NCBI RefSeq assembly: GCF_041449215.1
Contig: NZ_JBGNFV010000001.1
Coordinates: forward strand, 5,747,169 to 5,811,168
Direction of reading: 5' to 3'
Origin: Roseivirga sp. BDSF3-8
GTDB taxonomy: Bacteria; Bacteroidota; Bacteroidia; Cytophagales; Cyclobacteriaceae
Length of the DNA stretch: 64,000 nt
A program made the translations under genes and the position numbers. Below are positions 28,766-36,151 of this stretch, in pieces. Positions within the stretch are counted from its first letter, which is position 1; the number at the start of each line of letters is the position of its first letter. Under the pieces are notes generated by a model. It was given only the letters and a program-made list of their open reading frames with translations. It did not search any database and was not told the DNA's origin.

Positions 28766-28885
28766 AATTCGATTAATAAAGAACCTGTTACGATTAAAGG
28801 AGGAGACCACTTTAAGACTCACTATGGCTATAATGGATGTAGCTTTAATGTCTATCCCTGCTTCTTGTAAGCAAAAGTATTAACA

Positions 28886-28913
28886 GAAAAAGGGGCCTTT
28901 CAACCCCTTTTTT
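28886..28913 (+). terminator. Terminator of precursor B (bidirectional)
   Basis: AAAAAGGGG / CCCCTTTTTT stem with a CCTTTCAA loop, 16 bases after the precursor B stop and seven before the stop of the convergent DUF1573 gene. Confidence 0.8.
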
Positions 28914-28919
28914 AAAAAT

Positions 28920-30044
28920 TTACTGGTCAACTGATTCAGGTGGCACAGGACGTAATTCCACATCCGCTTTTATGGTAATCACCTTAGCTGAATCCTTGGG
29001 ATCATTAGAGAAAACAGTAACCATTTTCTGCTGAGACCCCTTACGACCTTCGCTCATAAATTGAATATCAGCTTTTACAGACTCGCCTGGCATTACCCTT
29101 GTCTGGGAGGCCTTTCCCTTAATACACCCGCAGTTTGAAGTAATATCACGTATTTCCAGCGGGCTGAGCCCATTATTAGAAATAGTGATTTCTCTAGTAG
29201 CTGTATCTCCCTCAATCAGATTACCATAATCGATAAGCCGTGAACTAACCCCTATTTTCGGCGCCTGTTTAAGCTCCTCTTTAGTCATGGGAGGAAAGTA
29301 TTCCTGGATAGTAGCCATTACAGAATAACTCTTATGCGGTGCCTCTTTCTCACTGGTGAAGAAAACCACGTTGTCCGTTTGGTAACCGAACCGTCCCTTT
29401 TTCTGTGAATCATAGGTGATTACTACCTTACCCTTAGTGGAGGGAGGCAGCGTATCAGGCATGAAAGCTAGCTGTATATGATCCGGAACTACCGTGTTAG
29501 GCTGAAAGTAAATTGTGTCTTCTCCATCATTGTACAAAGTAAACTCCTTTGAGACAGGCCCCCTGGTAGTAATGGTACCCATATAAAATGCCCGGTAACG
29601 AGAACGCAAGTCTCCGTTTTTAGTAGGGAAATCCTCTGCAGGAGTGCGTGGTCTTGGTATTACCTTACCCGAAATAGTCAGCACCTGTAATGGCCGCAAG
29701 GCATTACTTGTAATTGTCAGCGACTTATTGAACTGGCCTGGTCGGTTAGTCGGATTATATCGGGCTGTGATAAAACCTGTATCTGCCGGTGCCACCGGAT
29801 CAGAACTCCAGGCAGGGGTGGTGCATCCGCAACTGGCCCGTACACCTTTCACCCTTAAAGAGTCCTCCCCTGTATTTACAAAATAAAACGTATGTTCAAC
29901 AGGGCCATCCGCCTCATTTATAAGACCAAACTCATGGCTTTTCTGCAATAAGGTAAGCTCTGCATTGTTCTGCGCATACAAAGTGAGGCCTGATAGCAGG
30001 CTAATGGTTGTGAACAGAAAAATTATCTTCAATTGTTTTCCCAT
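28920..30044 (-). CDS. Exported DUF1573 protein
   Basis: The 374-residue protein has a signal peptide (cleavage near LYA, residue about 24) and two copies of an Ig-like DUF1573 domain. The first holds EFGLINEADGPVEHTFYFVNTGEDSLRVKGVRASCGCTTPAW, the second LIDYGNLIEGDTATREITISNNGLSPLEIRDITSNCGCIKG. The conserved CGC-T/I motif is present in both. The family is common in Bacteroidota and is exported; its function is not known. No operon partner lies on the same strand nearby. Confidence 0.88.
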   Translation of the reverse strand: MGKQLKIIFLFTTISLLSGLTLYAQNNAELTLLQKSHEFGLINEADGPVEHTFYFVNTGEDSLRVKGVRASCGCTTPAWSSDPVAPADTGFITARYNPTNRPGQFNKSLTITSNALRPLQVLTISGKVIPRPRTPAEDFPTKNGDLRSRYRAFYMGTITTRGPVSKEFTLYNDGEDTIYFQPNTVVPDHIQLAFMPDTLPPSTKGKVVITYDSQKKGRFGYQTDNVVFFTSEKEAPHKSYSVMATIQEYFPPMTKEELKQAPKIGVSSRLIDYGNLIEGDTATREITISNNGLSPLEIRDITSNCGCIKGKASQTRVMPGESVKADIQFMSEGRKGSQQKMVTVFSNDPKDSAKVITIKADVELRPVPPESVDQ

Positions 30045-30211
30045 TTTTAGGATGTCCCTCTGGTAAACGTCTTCACTCTCTACTTATTCTGTACCAAATT
30101 AGTTCGCCAGAGTCATTTATATCAAAAAATGTAAGAAAATAGCTGTATTAGATTAGTTAAGGTGCGGCCGATCCTTCAAACTTCTTATTTTTGCGCCAAA
30201 TCTTTAAAGCA

Positions 30212-31183
30212 ATGGCTAGAATACTTACCGGAATCCAGAGTTCAGGAAAACCCCACCTAGGCAATATCCTTGGTGCCATCAAGCCCGGGATAGACCTATC
30301 AAAAGACAGCGCAAATGAATCGTTGTTCTTCATAGCTGATCTGCATTCTCTTACTACCATCAAGACAGCAGAGGAGCGTATCGCTAATACCAATGCTGTT
30401 GCCGCTGCCTGGATTGCCTTTGGATTCGATTATAAAAGCAACATGTTCTACCGCCAGTCACGCATACCCGAAGTATGTGAGCTTACCTGGTACCTGAATT
30501 GCTTTACCCCATATCCTATGTTGGCAAATGCTCACTCCTTTAAGGACAAGGCAGATAAGCTGGCCGATGTGAATGCCGGTCTTTTTACCTACCCCGTATT
30601 GATGGCTGCAGACATCATCGGCTATGATGCTGACCTCGTACCTGTCGGTAAGGACCAGCAACAGCATCTGGAAATGGCAAGGGATATTGCCGGCGCATTT
30701 AATCACCGCTATGGTGAGGTATTTGTACTACCTGAAGCCCATATTGATGAAAAGGTAATGACCATTCCGGGGACAGACGGCCAGAAGATGAGTAAATCTT
30801 ATGGCAACACCCTGGATATTTTCCTTCCTGAAAAGCAATTGAAAAAACAGGTTATGTCAATCGTAACCGATAGCACACCACTGGAAGACCCTAAAGACCC
30901 TGATAAAGATGTCGTATTCTCTATCTATAAACTGATTGCTTCTGAAGAAGAGACGAAGCAGATGAGAGATAACTACCTCGCCGGTGGGTATGGTTATGGC
31001 CATGCAAAAAAAGCACTGCTGAGCCTTATTTTGGAAAAGTATAAGCAGGAACGGGAAACATTCGATCACTACATGAGAAACCCGCATGATCTGGAGGAGA
31101 TACTGAAGGAAGGTGAAGAAAAAGCCCGGCAGATAATCTCCGGAGTCCTTGATAAAGTTAGAGAAAAGCTAGGATACAAATAG
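30212..31183 (+). CDS. trpS: Tryptophanyl-tRNA synthetase
   Basis: This class I aminoacyl-tRNA synthetase charges tRNA-Trp. From the ATG at 30212 it is 323 residues and starts ARILTGIQSSGKPHLGNILG, holding the HIGH-like site (GKPHLGN). The KMSKS site is present as DGQKMSKSYGNTLD, and the DLVPVGKDQQQHLEMARDIA motif is typical. A start at 30191 is possible but would add seven residues absent from the family. Confidence 0.96.
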   Translation: MARILTGIQSSGKPHLGNILGAIKPGIDLSKDSANESLFFIADLHSLTTIKTAEERIANTNAVAAAWIAFGFDYKSNMFYRQSRIPEVCELTWYLNCFTPYPMLANAHSFKDKADKLADVNAGLFTYPVLMAADIIGYDADLVPVGKDQQQHLEMARDIAGAFNHRYGEVFVLPEAHIDEKVMTIPGTDGQKMSKSYGNTLDIFLPEKQLKKQVMSIVTDSTPLEDPKDPDKDVVFSIYKLIASEEETKQMRDNYLAGGYGYGHAKKALLSLILEKYKQERETFDHYMRNPHDLEEILKEGEEKARQIISGVLDKVREKLGYK

Positions 31184-31205
31184 TAAATATATACAAAGCA
31201 GCTTC

Positions 31206-31238
31206 TTTGTTTTTATTCAAAACATAATTTTGTATTTG
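31206..31238 (+). promoter_or_regulatory. Candidate promoter of the tandem-hairpin RNA
   Basis: TTTG (31206-31209) and TGTATTTG (31231-31238), 21 bases apart, fit the Bacteroidota promoter pattern with one mismatch in TAnnTTTG. Transcription would start near the first hairpin. Confidence 0.45.
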
Positions 31239-31407
31239 GCAAACTACCACGGGGTTGTACCGGGTCGCGTTCGATCCCGTGGTTGCCATTTACGCGAAGT
31301 TGGTTTCTGGTCGCGTCAGACTTCGCTATGCAGAGTGGTTAAAGTAATTCTCCAAATATTGTTTGCATCAAAAAAGGCCTTTCTGCTGTTGAGACAGCCC
31401 CTTTTTA
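31238..31407 (+). ncRNA. Candidate structured RNA with two hairpins sharing a GUCGCGU loop
   Basis: Two hairpins lie side by side just after trpS. Hairpin 1 (31238-31287) has outer pairs GGCA / TGCC and ACCACGGG / CCCGTGGT, a 7-base 5' bulge, an inner CGG / TCG stem and loop GTCGCGT. Hairpin 2 (31294-31326) has GCGAAGT / ACTTCGC, a 6-base 5' bulge, an inner CTG / CAG stem and the identical loop GTCGCGT. So both share architecture although their stems differ in sequence. A promoter-like pair precedes and a terminator (31370-31407) follows, giving a predicted transcript of about 165 nt. No open frame of note is inside. I do not recognise it as a known RNA family. It could also be the processed 3' end of the trpS transcript. 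Confidence 0.55.
31370..31407 (+). terminator. Terminator after the tandem-hairpin RNA
   Basis: Outer pairs AAAAAGG / CCTTTTT and inner GCTG / CAGC around TTGAGA, ending in five T. Confidence 0.6.
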
Positions 31408-31527
31408 TTCACCTATCCGACTCCCAGCACACCAGAGCCCTGTCCTTTTAATAACAAGTCAACTGTTGACCTGTTGTGCATTGACGCATTGGTAATTTGT
31501 ACTAATCCCATAATTCCCCCTGTGAGT

Positions 31528-31603
31528 ATCCTATAGGGATTCTATAGTGATCCTATAGTCATCCTATAGTCAACATGTGGGCATTCTATACTCACCTATA
31601 TAG
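31528..31603. repeat. Array of CTATAG-type repeats phased every 11 bp
   Basis: ATCCTATAG or ATTCTATAG starts at 31528, 31539, 31550 and 31561, exactly 11 bases apart. A degenerate unit lies at 31572 and recognisable units resume in the same phase at 31583 (ATTCTATAC) and 31594 (ACCTATATA). The central CTATAG is palindromic, so each repeat places a symmetric site on one face of the helix about once per turn. It lies between the structured RNA and a convergent gene, not at an obvious promoter. No function assigned. Confidence 0.7.
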
Positions 31604-31668
31604 CATTATTCCTGGATAACAATACGTGAGGGTACCTGCCACTAAGTAAAAAGCCTTATCTATAACAG

Positions 31669-31698
31669 AAAAAAAACCGACCCACGCGTGTGAGTCAG
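31669..31698 (-). terminator. Terminator of the gene at 31790-32347
   Basis: Minus strand: CTGACTCA pairs with TGGGTCGG (two G-T pairs) around CACGCG, followed by eight T. Confidence 0.65.
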
Positions 31699-31789
31699 CT
31701 TTCCTAAAAATTTCTTTATGAAGTCGGGGGCATTCAGACTTTCAGTTCAGGTGCTACCTAGTAATCTCATGCTTGAGTGCAGCAGTAAT

Positions 31790-32347
31790 TTACCTGCCCG
31801 CCACAGTCATTCCGCTGGTACATAGATTATCCAGCCAGACCTGCGTTCCACCAATAGCGCATTCATCAAAACTACCGGTAATAGTCACTCCCACAGGCTG
31901 GCCCTCCGTACCATATACCAAACTGAGTTTGGCAGCACCTACAGAACTACCTTCCAGATAAGCTATGCTGGGGAAGGTTCGCTTGTCCTTATCTACATGC
32001 ACCTCCACTTCGCCACCTACTTCTTTAAGGGCAATGGTCAGGTTGCTGATTTTTCGTTTAGTTTTGAATAAGGCCAGGGCATTATCTGTTTTCAGCATAA
32101 GGCCATCTAACCCCTCATACATATCAGTAAGTACGGAAACCGACCCTGCGCCCCCCGAATTTGCTCCGGTAGAATGCCTTACCGACATACTTACATCATA
32201 ACTAATATCTATTATTCCTCCTGGAGAGAAAGTAGTCCCATCCTCCAGGGCCTCAAAATCCACACAGCTTTGTCCCTGACCATAAAAAGAGGTCAGGCAG
32301 AACATAATCAAAAAAACAAGGAAAGGCACATTAATACCCCTTCTCAT
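31790..32347 (-). CDS. Exported protein of unknown function
   Basis: From the ATG at 32347 the product has 185 residues and a signal peptide (RRGINVPFLVFLIMFCLTSFYGQGQS). The mature part starts SCVDFEALEDGTTF and has alternating hydrophobic residues consistent with a beta-sandwich, plus cysteines in DECAIGG and DNLCTSG that could form a disulfide. This resembles small secreted carbohydrate-binding-like or PEP-CTERM-like beta domains, but I do not recognise a family. An upstream in-frame ATG at 32434 would add 29 residues before the signal peptide and is less likely. Monocistronic. Confidence 0.68.
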   Translation of the reverse strand: MRRGINVPFLVFLIMFCLTSFYGQGQSCVDFEALEDGTTFSPGGIIDISYDVSMSVRHSTGANSGGAGSVSVLTDMYEGLDGLMLKTDNALALFKTKRKISNLTIALKEVGGEVEVHVDKDKRTFPSIAYLEGSSVGAAKLSLVYGTEGQPVGVTITGSFDECAIGGTQVWLDNLCTSGMTVAGR

Positions 32348-32489
32348 AAATCCAACTTTAATTAAAAAATTAGAGTCTGAAACTTTCAGGCCCTCGCGGA
32401 AAAAATTACGATCGTTGATCGAACCGCTGGTCATAATAACGGGATCATCCTAAATAAGTTACTAGCTAACAGAAGCTTACAAACAACAA

Positions 32490-32515
32490 AACCCTGTAAA
32501 CAGACTTACAGGGTT
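32490..32515 (-). terminator. Terminator of the 32544 gene
   Basis: AACCCTGTAA / TTACAGGGTT, a perfect 10-bp stem with a 6-base loop, followed on the minus strand by TTGTTGTTT. Confidence 0.75.
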
Positions 32516-32543
32516 CAATATTAGGCAGTATATTCAGCCGCAA

Positions 32544-33188
32544 TTATGACTTGGTCGCATCAAGAAGGGCCTCCTGTACATTCAGGTTTCCTCCTTGCAT
32601 CTCAATTATCTTTCCCTGAGTGGACTCTATGTTAAGGCATTCGACTAAAGCCTTAGCCACATCCTGCCGGCTTATCTGCCCCGTCGGGTCATCCAGGGAG
32701 GCCGCCGCCCTGATTCCAGAAGATGGATCGTCATTAAGCGTACCAGGTCTGAGAATAGTATATAAAAGGTTACTTGCCTTCAGTGCCTCATCAGCATTGT
32801 GCTTTGCTTCCAAATAATGCTGTAATTTTTCCGGGCCGCCAGAAGGGTTATCTGCACTGATTGCGCTGAGCATGATGAACCTTGGCACACCCTTATTCTC
32901 GGCCTCCTGAATCAGCTTTATAGCTCCGTTCTGATCAATGTCTATAGTTTTTTCGGGACCAGTGTTTCCCCCCGATCCGGCAGCAAAAATAATAGCATCC
33001 ATGCCTTTCACAACTTCACCAAGGTCCTCTTCCAGATCTCCTAATACAGGCTTTCCGCCCAGGTCAGACATCTTTTCCATCTGTTCCTTTTTTCTCACCA
33101 TAGCGTAGGGCTCAAATCCATTTTTACCTAACAGTGATACTACTCGCCGACCTGTATTGCCGTTTGCTCCAGCTACTAATACTTTCAT
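32544..33188 (-). CDS. NAD(P)-binding atypical short-chain dehydrogenase (NmrA/SDR_a5-like)
   Basis: The 214-residue protein starts with a Rossmann glycine motif KVLVAGANGNTGRRVV, which binds NAD(P), and continues with AIIFAAGSGGNTGPEKTIDIDQNGAI, FIMLSAIS and YTILRPGTLND. These are typical of the atypical SDR group including YwnB/HSCARG-like proteins. The usual Tyr-x3-Lys catalytic pair is not in its classical position, so it may be a redox sensor or an isomerase/reductase of unknown substrate. Monocistronic. Confidence 0.87.
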   Translation of the reverse strand: MKVLVAGANGNTGRRVVSLLGKNGFEPYAMVRKKEQMEKMSDLGGKPVLGDLEEDLGEVVKGMDAIIFAAGSGGNTGPEKTIDIDQNGAIKLIQEAENKGVPRFIMLSAISADNPSGGPEKLQHYLEAKHNADEALKASNLLYTILRPGTLNDDPSSGIRAAASLDDPTGQISRQDVAKALVECLNIESTQGKIIEMQGGNLNVQEALLDATKS

Positions 33189-33249
33189 AGTTTACTAATT
33201 CTAATTTCTGTTAGATAAACCCATATTAGTACGTATAGTTTACAGAGAT

Positions 33250-34260
33250 TCAGGAATTTCCGGACCTTTCCTTAGAGGGTATTGTATAGGATGGCCTGAA
33301 CAGCCACGAGGCTATAAATAGCAACATAAAATCAGTTAACCGGCCTTTCCCTCTGATCTTTGACGCCTTCCAACTGGAAATAAGTAGACTTCTCATGTAG
33401 GGGAGTGATTTCAATATACCGGATACTTCCAGGCTGTAACGATTTGCCTTTTTATGGAGAAATAGTCCGATGATAACCTGCAATACAGGACCAGTGAGAA
33501 GGTATACCAGTACCAGCCTCAACAAAACATTGATAAAAACATAGTTTGACCCGCCCTGATAATAGAAAAATATGATAATGGCAGGTACCATAAGCACCAA
33601 GAGCTTTGACACCCACTTCGATAGAGGGTTCTTTTCAGGCTTGGGAGTAAAGGTGAGCTTACTACTTTCAAGTATATCGTAAGTACGCAGCTTTTTCGGA
33701 AGTTTACCTGCTTTATACCCGATATACAGCCCCATTGCTAAGTGAACAACCAGATATGCAGAAACCAGACTAATTACTAACCCCGTTCCGTCTTCATCAA
33801 TATCAAAATTAAACTGACTCGCGACGCTGGCAATGAAAGCACCCGAGGCCTCGTATAAAGGCTTACCGAAATAAAGCAGTAACATAAGCAGCTTTTGTGA
33901 GGCGCTTTCCAGCAATGAAAGCATCCCCAGCAGCAATGCTGCTATGCGAAAATTCGGCACAAAGCTGAACAGTAGCCAGGCTATTAGACCCTGAAAAGTA
34001 ACAGCCAGGTAAGCAGGTGGCGGAGAATGCGGGCTAGCCAGAAACTTGACAGCCAGCACTACGCCAAGTGCAGGCAGTATCACCCCCGGCCTTTCATAAG
34101 CAGCAAGTAAAGCCATACATAATACCGCAAAACCTCCTACCAGCAGGCCCGTAACCGGCAGATGCAAGGCATGCAGCACCCCTCCTAACCCTGCCTCAGC
34201 AAAGGCCCACAGAGCTACCAGCCTGTATCCGGTAACAGAAAACCGGTTACTCCTCTCCAT
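33250..34260 (-). CDS. Polytopic membrane protein of unknown function
   Basis: From the ATG at 34260 the protein has 336 residues with about eight to nine hydrophobic helices (for example LLVGGFAVLCMALLAAY, FQGLIAWLLFSFV, LVISLVSAYLVVHLAMGLYIGYKAG, LLVLMVPAIIIFFYY, LLRLVLVYLLTGPVLQVII) and a basic cytoplasmic loop near residues 195-225. It overlaps the stop of the upstream aspartoacylase-like gene by 14 bases, so the two are translationally coupled. That places it in the left arm of the amidoligase-type cluster; a transporter or membrane enzyme for the pathway product is a guess. The frame extends to 34314 but those 18 residues lie inside the neighbour. No known family recognised. Confidence 0.75.
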   Translation of the reverse strand: MERSNRFSVTGYRLVALWAFAEAGLGGVLHALHLPVTGLLVGGFAVLCMALLAAYERPGVILPALGVVLAVKFLASPHSPPPAYLAVTFQGLIAWLLFSFVPNFRIAALLLGMLSLLESASQKLLMLLLYFGKPLYEASGAFIASVASQFNFDIDEDGTGLVISLVSAYLVVHLAMGLYIGYKAGKLPKKLRTYDILESSKLTFTPKPEKNPLSKWVSKLLVLMVPAIIIFFYYQGGSNYVFINVLLRLVLVYLLTGPVLQVIIGLFLHKKANRYSLEVSGILKSLPYMRSLLISSWKASKIRGKGRLTDFMLLFIASWLFRPSYTIPSKERSGNS

Positions 34261-35215
34261 CTGCTCCCGTAATGTATTCGGTAGAGCCGATATGCAAAAG
34301 AGCATTACCTGCATTAATCACAGGCATATTATTTACACCGATCACAACCCCATCCATCGGACTTTTCACATTATGAAGAGAGGAGCCGTAAGGATCGTTT
34401 ATCTTAGCGACCAATTGATTTTTTTTCACCTTTTCACCATAGCCTACTTTAGAGTGAAAAATACCGGATATTCTGGCCCTTACCCACGAAGAGCTCTTAA
34501 TTAGAGAAGTTTCTGCGGGCCCTGGCCCCACCTCTTTCATATTCAGGTGGTGCATAAGCCTCAGCACTCCCTCTATCGCTTTATCCACCGCAAATTCATC
34601 GATCCGCAAAGACTCACCTCCTTCATAAACCAGTATAGTCTTGCCAGCTTTATAAGCAGCTTTTCTGAACGATTTATCTATCAGGTTTGAATTAATCAAC
34701 AAGGGGGCCCCAAAAGCCATCCCAAGCTCCTTGTTTTTATCATCATCAAGCGTTGCCCTGATCTGGGGGTAATTACTGATACGCGCCCCACCGGTATGAA
34801 AATCCACTCCATAGTCAATATGAGGAATGATCTCATTCATCAGCATGTAGGCTATCTGCCGGGCAAGTGAGCCTTTTTGTGACCCCGGAAAGCACCGGTT
34901 CAGATCCTTCCCATCAGGTAATTGCCTCGAATGGTGCAAAAAACCATAAATGTTCACCAGGGGAAGGGCGATTACCATTCCGGCATCAGGAAAGATCAGG
35001 TCACGGGATATCAGCCTGCGAATGATTTCTATGCCGTTGATCTCATCTCCATGTATTCCGGCGCTCAACAACAGTGTAGGACCAGGCTTAGCCGCACGGT
35101 ATACAAACGCCGGAAGGTCTATCAATGTATGAGAAGGCAGGCGGGCCACAGGTATATCTATCTGAATACTCTGTCCCGGTTTAACCTTATGGCCGTAAAT
35201 GGAAATCGTCTTCAA
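34247..35215 (-). CDS. Succinylglutamate desuccinylase / aspartoacylase-like zinc hydrolase
   Basis: The 322-residue protein belongs to the M14-like AstE/AspA family of zinc amidohydrolases that release an acyl group from an N-acyl amino acid. Zinc-site motifs are LSAGIHGDEINGIEIIRRL (His and Glu), then KDLNRCFPGS and DYGVDFHTGG (His). The C-terminal beta domain carries a lipoyl-like DGVVIGVNNMP turn. It is divergent (220 bp) from the C39/RimK/GCS2/formylglutamate-hydrolase operon and pairs with the membrane protein downstream. With those ligases nearby, a role in trimming or deacylating a peptide-like product is likely, but the substrate is unknown. Confidence 0.85.
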   Translation of the reverse strand: MKTISIYGHKVKPGQSIQIDIPVARLPSHTLIDLPAFVYRAAKPGPTLLLSAGIHGDEINGIEIIRRLISRDLIFPDAGMVIALPLVNIYGFLHHSRQLPDGKDLNRCFPGSQKGSLARQIAYMLMNEIIPHIDYGVDFHTGGARISNYPQIRATLDDDKNKELGMAFGAPLLINSNLIDKSFRKAAYKAGKTILVYEGGESLRIDEFAVDKAIEGVLRLMHHLNMKEVGPGPAETSLIKSSSWVRARISGIFHSKVGYGEKVKKNQLVAKINDPYGSSLHNVKSPMDGVVIGVNNMPVINAGNALLHIGSTEYITGADGEE

Positions 35216-35434
35216 TTGCTCCTTTTTTAATCAAATTACGCAGTATTGATTGCCAGAAAAAACCTCATACTGAACCATTGGTCCTACATTCCACAAAAAG
35301 CACTGACTGTCAATTACTTATGAATGATAAATTTTTCTAAAATAAACCATGAAAAATTGAACTTCAAGTGCAAATTTGCGTTTCAATTTTCACCCGGATA
35401 ATCCATTTTACCACCGGGCATTCGCTTTAAGATA

Positions 35435-36142
35435 TTGGAGACATTCTTAAGATTTGATATCTCCGCTCAGCCGGACGATACCACCTGCGGGCCCACCTGC
35501 CTGCATTCCGTCTATCGCTACTATGGCGATACATTCAGTCTCTCCCGTCTCATAAGCGAGGTGGAAATGCTTAGGGAGGGCGGCACACTGGCCGGCAATC
35601 TCGGTTGTCATGCCCTTCTCAGAGGGTATCGGGTCAGCCTTTATACCTATGATCTTAATCTATTCGACCCTACCTGGTTTGCTCACGGCCTACCGGTAGT
35701 GGATCTGGCTGATAAGTTGAAAAGACAACTCGCCTACAAGCGTGGTAGCAAATTCGCCTATGCAACCAATCTCTACCTGCAATACCTTGAACTGGGCGGG
35801 GTCATCAAGTATGAAGATCTTAACGGTTCCCTGATTCGTCGCTACCTGAAAGCCGGCATACCTATCCTTACCGGACTCAGCGCCACATATCTATATAATG
35901 ATGCCAGAGAGCATGGTGTGGACCATGATGATCTCCGTGGCTACCCTGCGGGTCATTTCGTCGTCCTGAGCGGATACGATCAGGATTCTCGCATGGTTCA
36001 GGTATCTGATCCACACATGAGTAATCCCTTTACCGGGCAACAATACACCGTAGGCATGAACAAACTCATTGGGGCCATTATGCTCGGCATAGTGACCTAT
36101 GATGCCAATATCCTCGTTATCGAACCTCAAAAAACTACCTAA
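35435..36142 (+). CDS. C39-like cysteine peptidase family protein
   Basis: The 235-residue protein has the C39/papain-like N-terminal signature QPDDTTCGPTCLHSVYRYYGD, with Cys18 as likely nucleophile, and the partner His in AGHFVVLSGYD followed by VSDPH. There is no ABC-transporter part and no signal peptide, so it is a stand-alone cytoplasmic peptidase or transpeptidase. It is the first gene of a tight operon with a RimK-type ligase (9 bases later). The start is TTG; upstream in frame no ATG, GTG or TTG is present for at least 9 codons. It might process or ligate a peptide made by the two ligases. Confidence 0.8.
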   Translation: METFLRFDISAQPDDTTCGPTCLHSVYRYYGDTFSLSRLISEVEMLREGGTLAGNLGCHALLRGYRVSLYTYDLNLFDPTWFAHGLPVVDLADKLKRQLAYKRGSKFAYATNLYLQYLELGGVIKYEDLNGSLIRRYLKAGIPILTGLSATYLYNDAREHGVDHDDLRGYPAGHFVVLSGYDQDSRMVQVSDPHMSNPFTGQQYTVGMNKLIGAIMLGIVTYDANILVIEPQKTT

Positions 36143-36151
36143 AGAATACAT

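Larger units (their letters stand above)
28142..28870 (+). pseudogene. RiPP-like precursor peptide B, interrupted by an IS200/IS605 element
   Basis: The gene starts at ATG 28142 with a leader KRKMNTHSLRVASFITE, closely matching precursor A. The frame then runs into the insertion at 28196. On the other side, from 28766, the same frame continues as NSINKEPVTIKGG and a core ending HYGYNGCSFNVYPCFL, with stop at 28868-28870. Joining 28142-28195 to 28766-28870 restores an uninterrupted 52-residue precursor with an IKGG cleavage site. Core patterns of A and B align as Y-G-x-N-G-C-S-x-x-x-Y-P-C-F-L. As it stands, translation reads from the leader into IS sequence, so the peptide is not made. A terminator follows. 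Confidence 0.85.

Noticed and set aside
31246..31290. tRNA-like T-arm (GTTCGATCCCG) after trpS
   Set aside because: No cloverleaf can be formed; the segment is better explained by the hairpin with the GUCGCGU loop.
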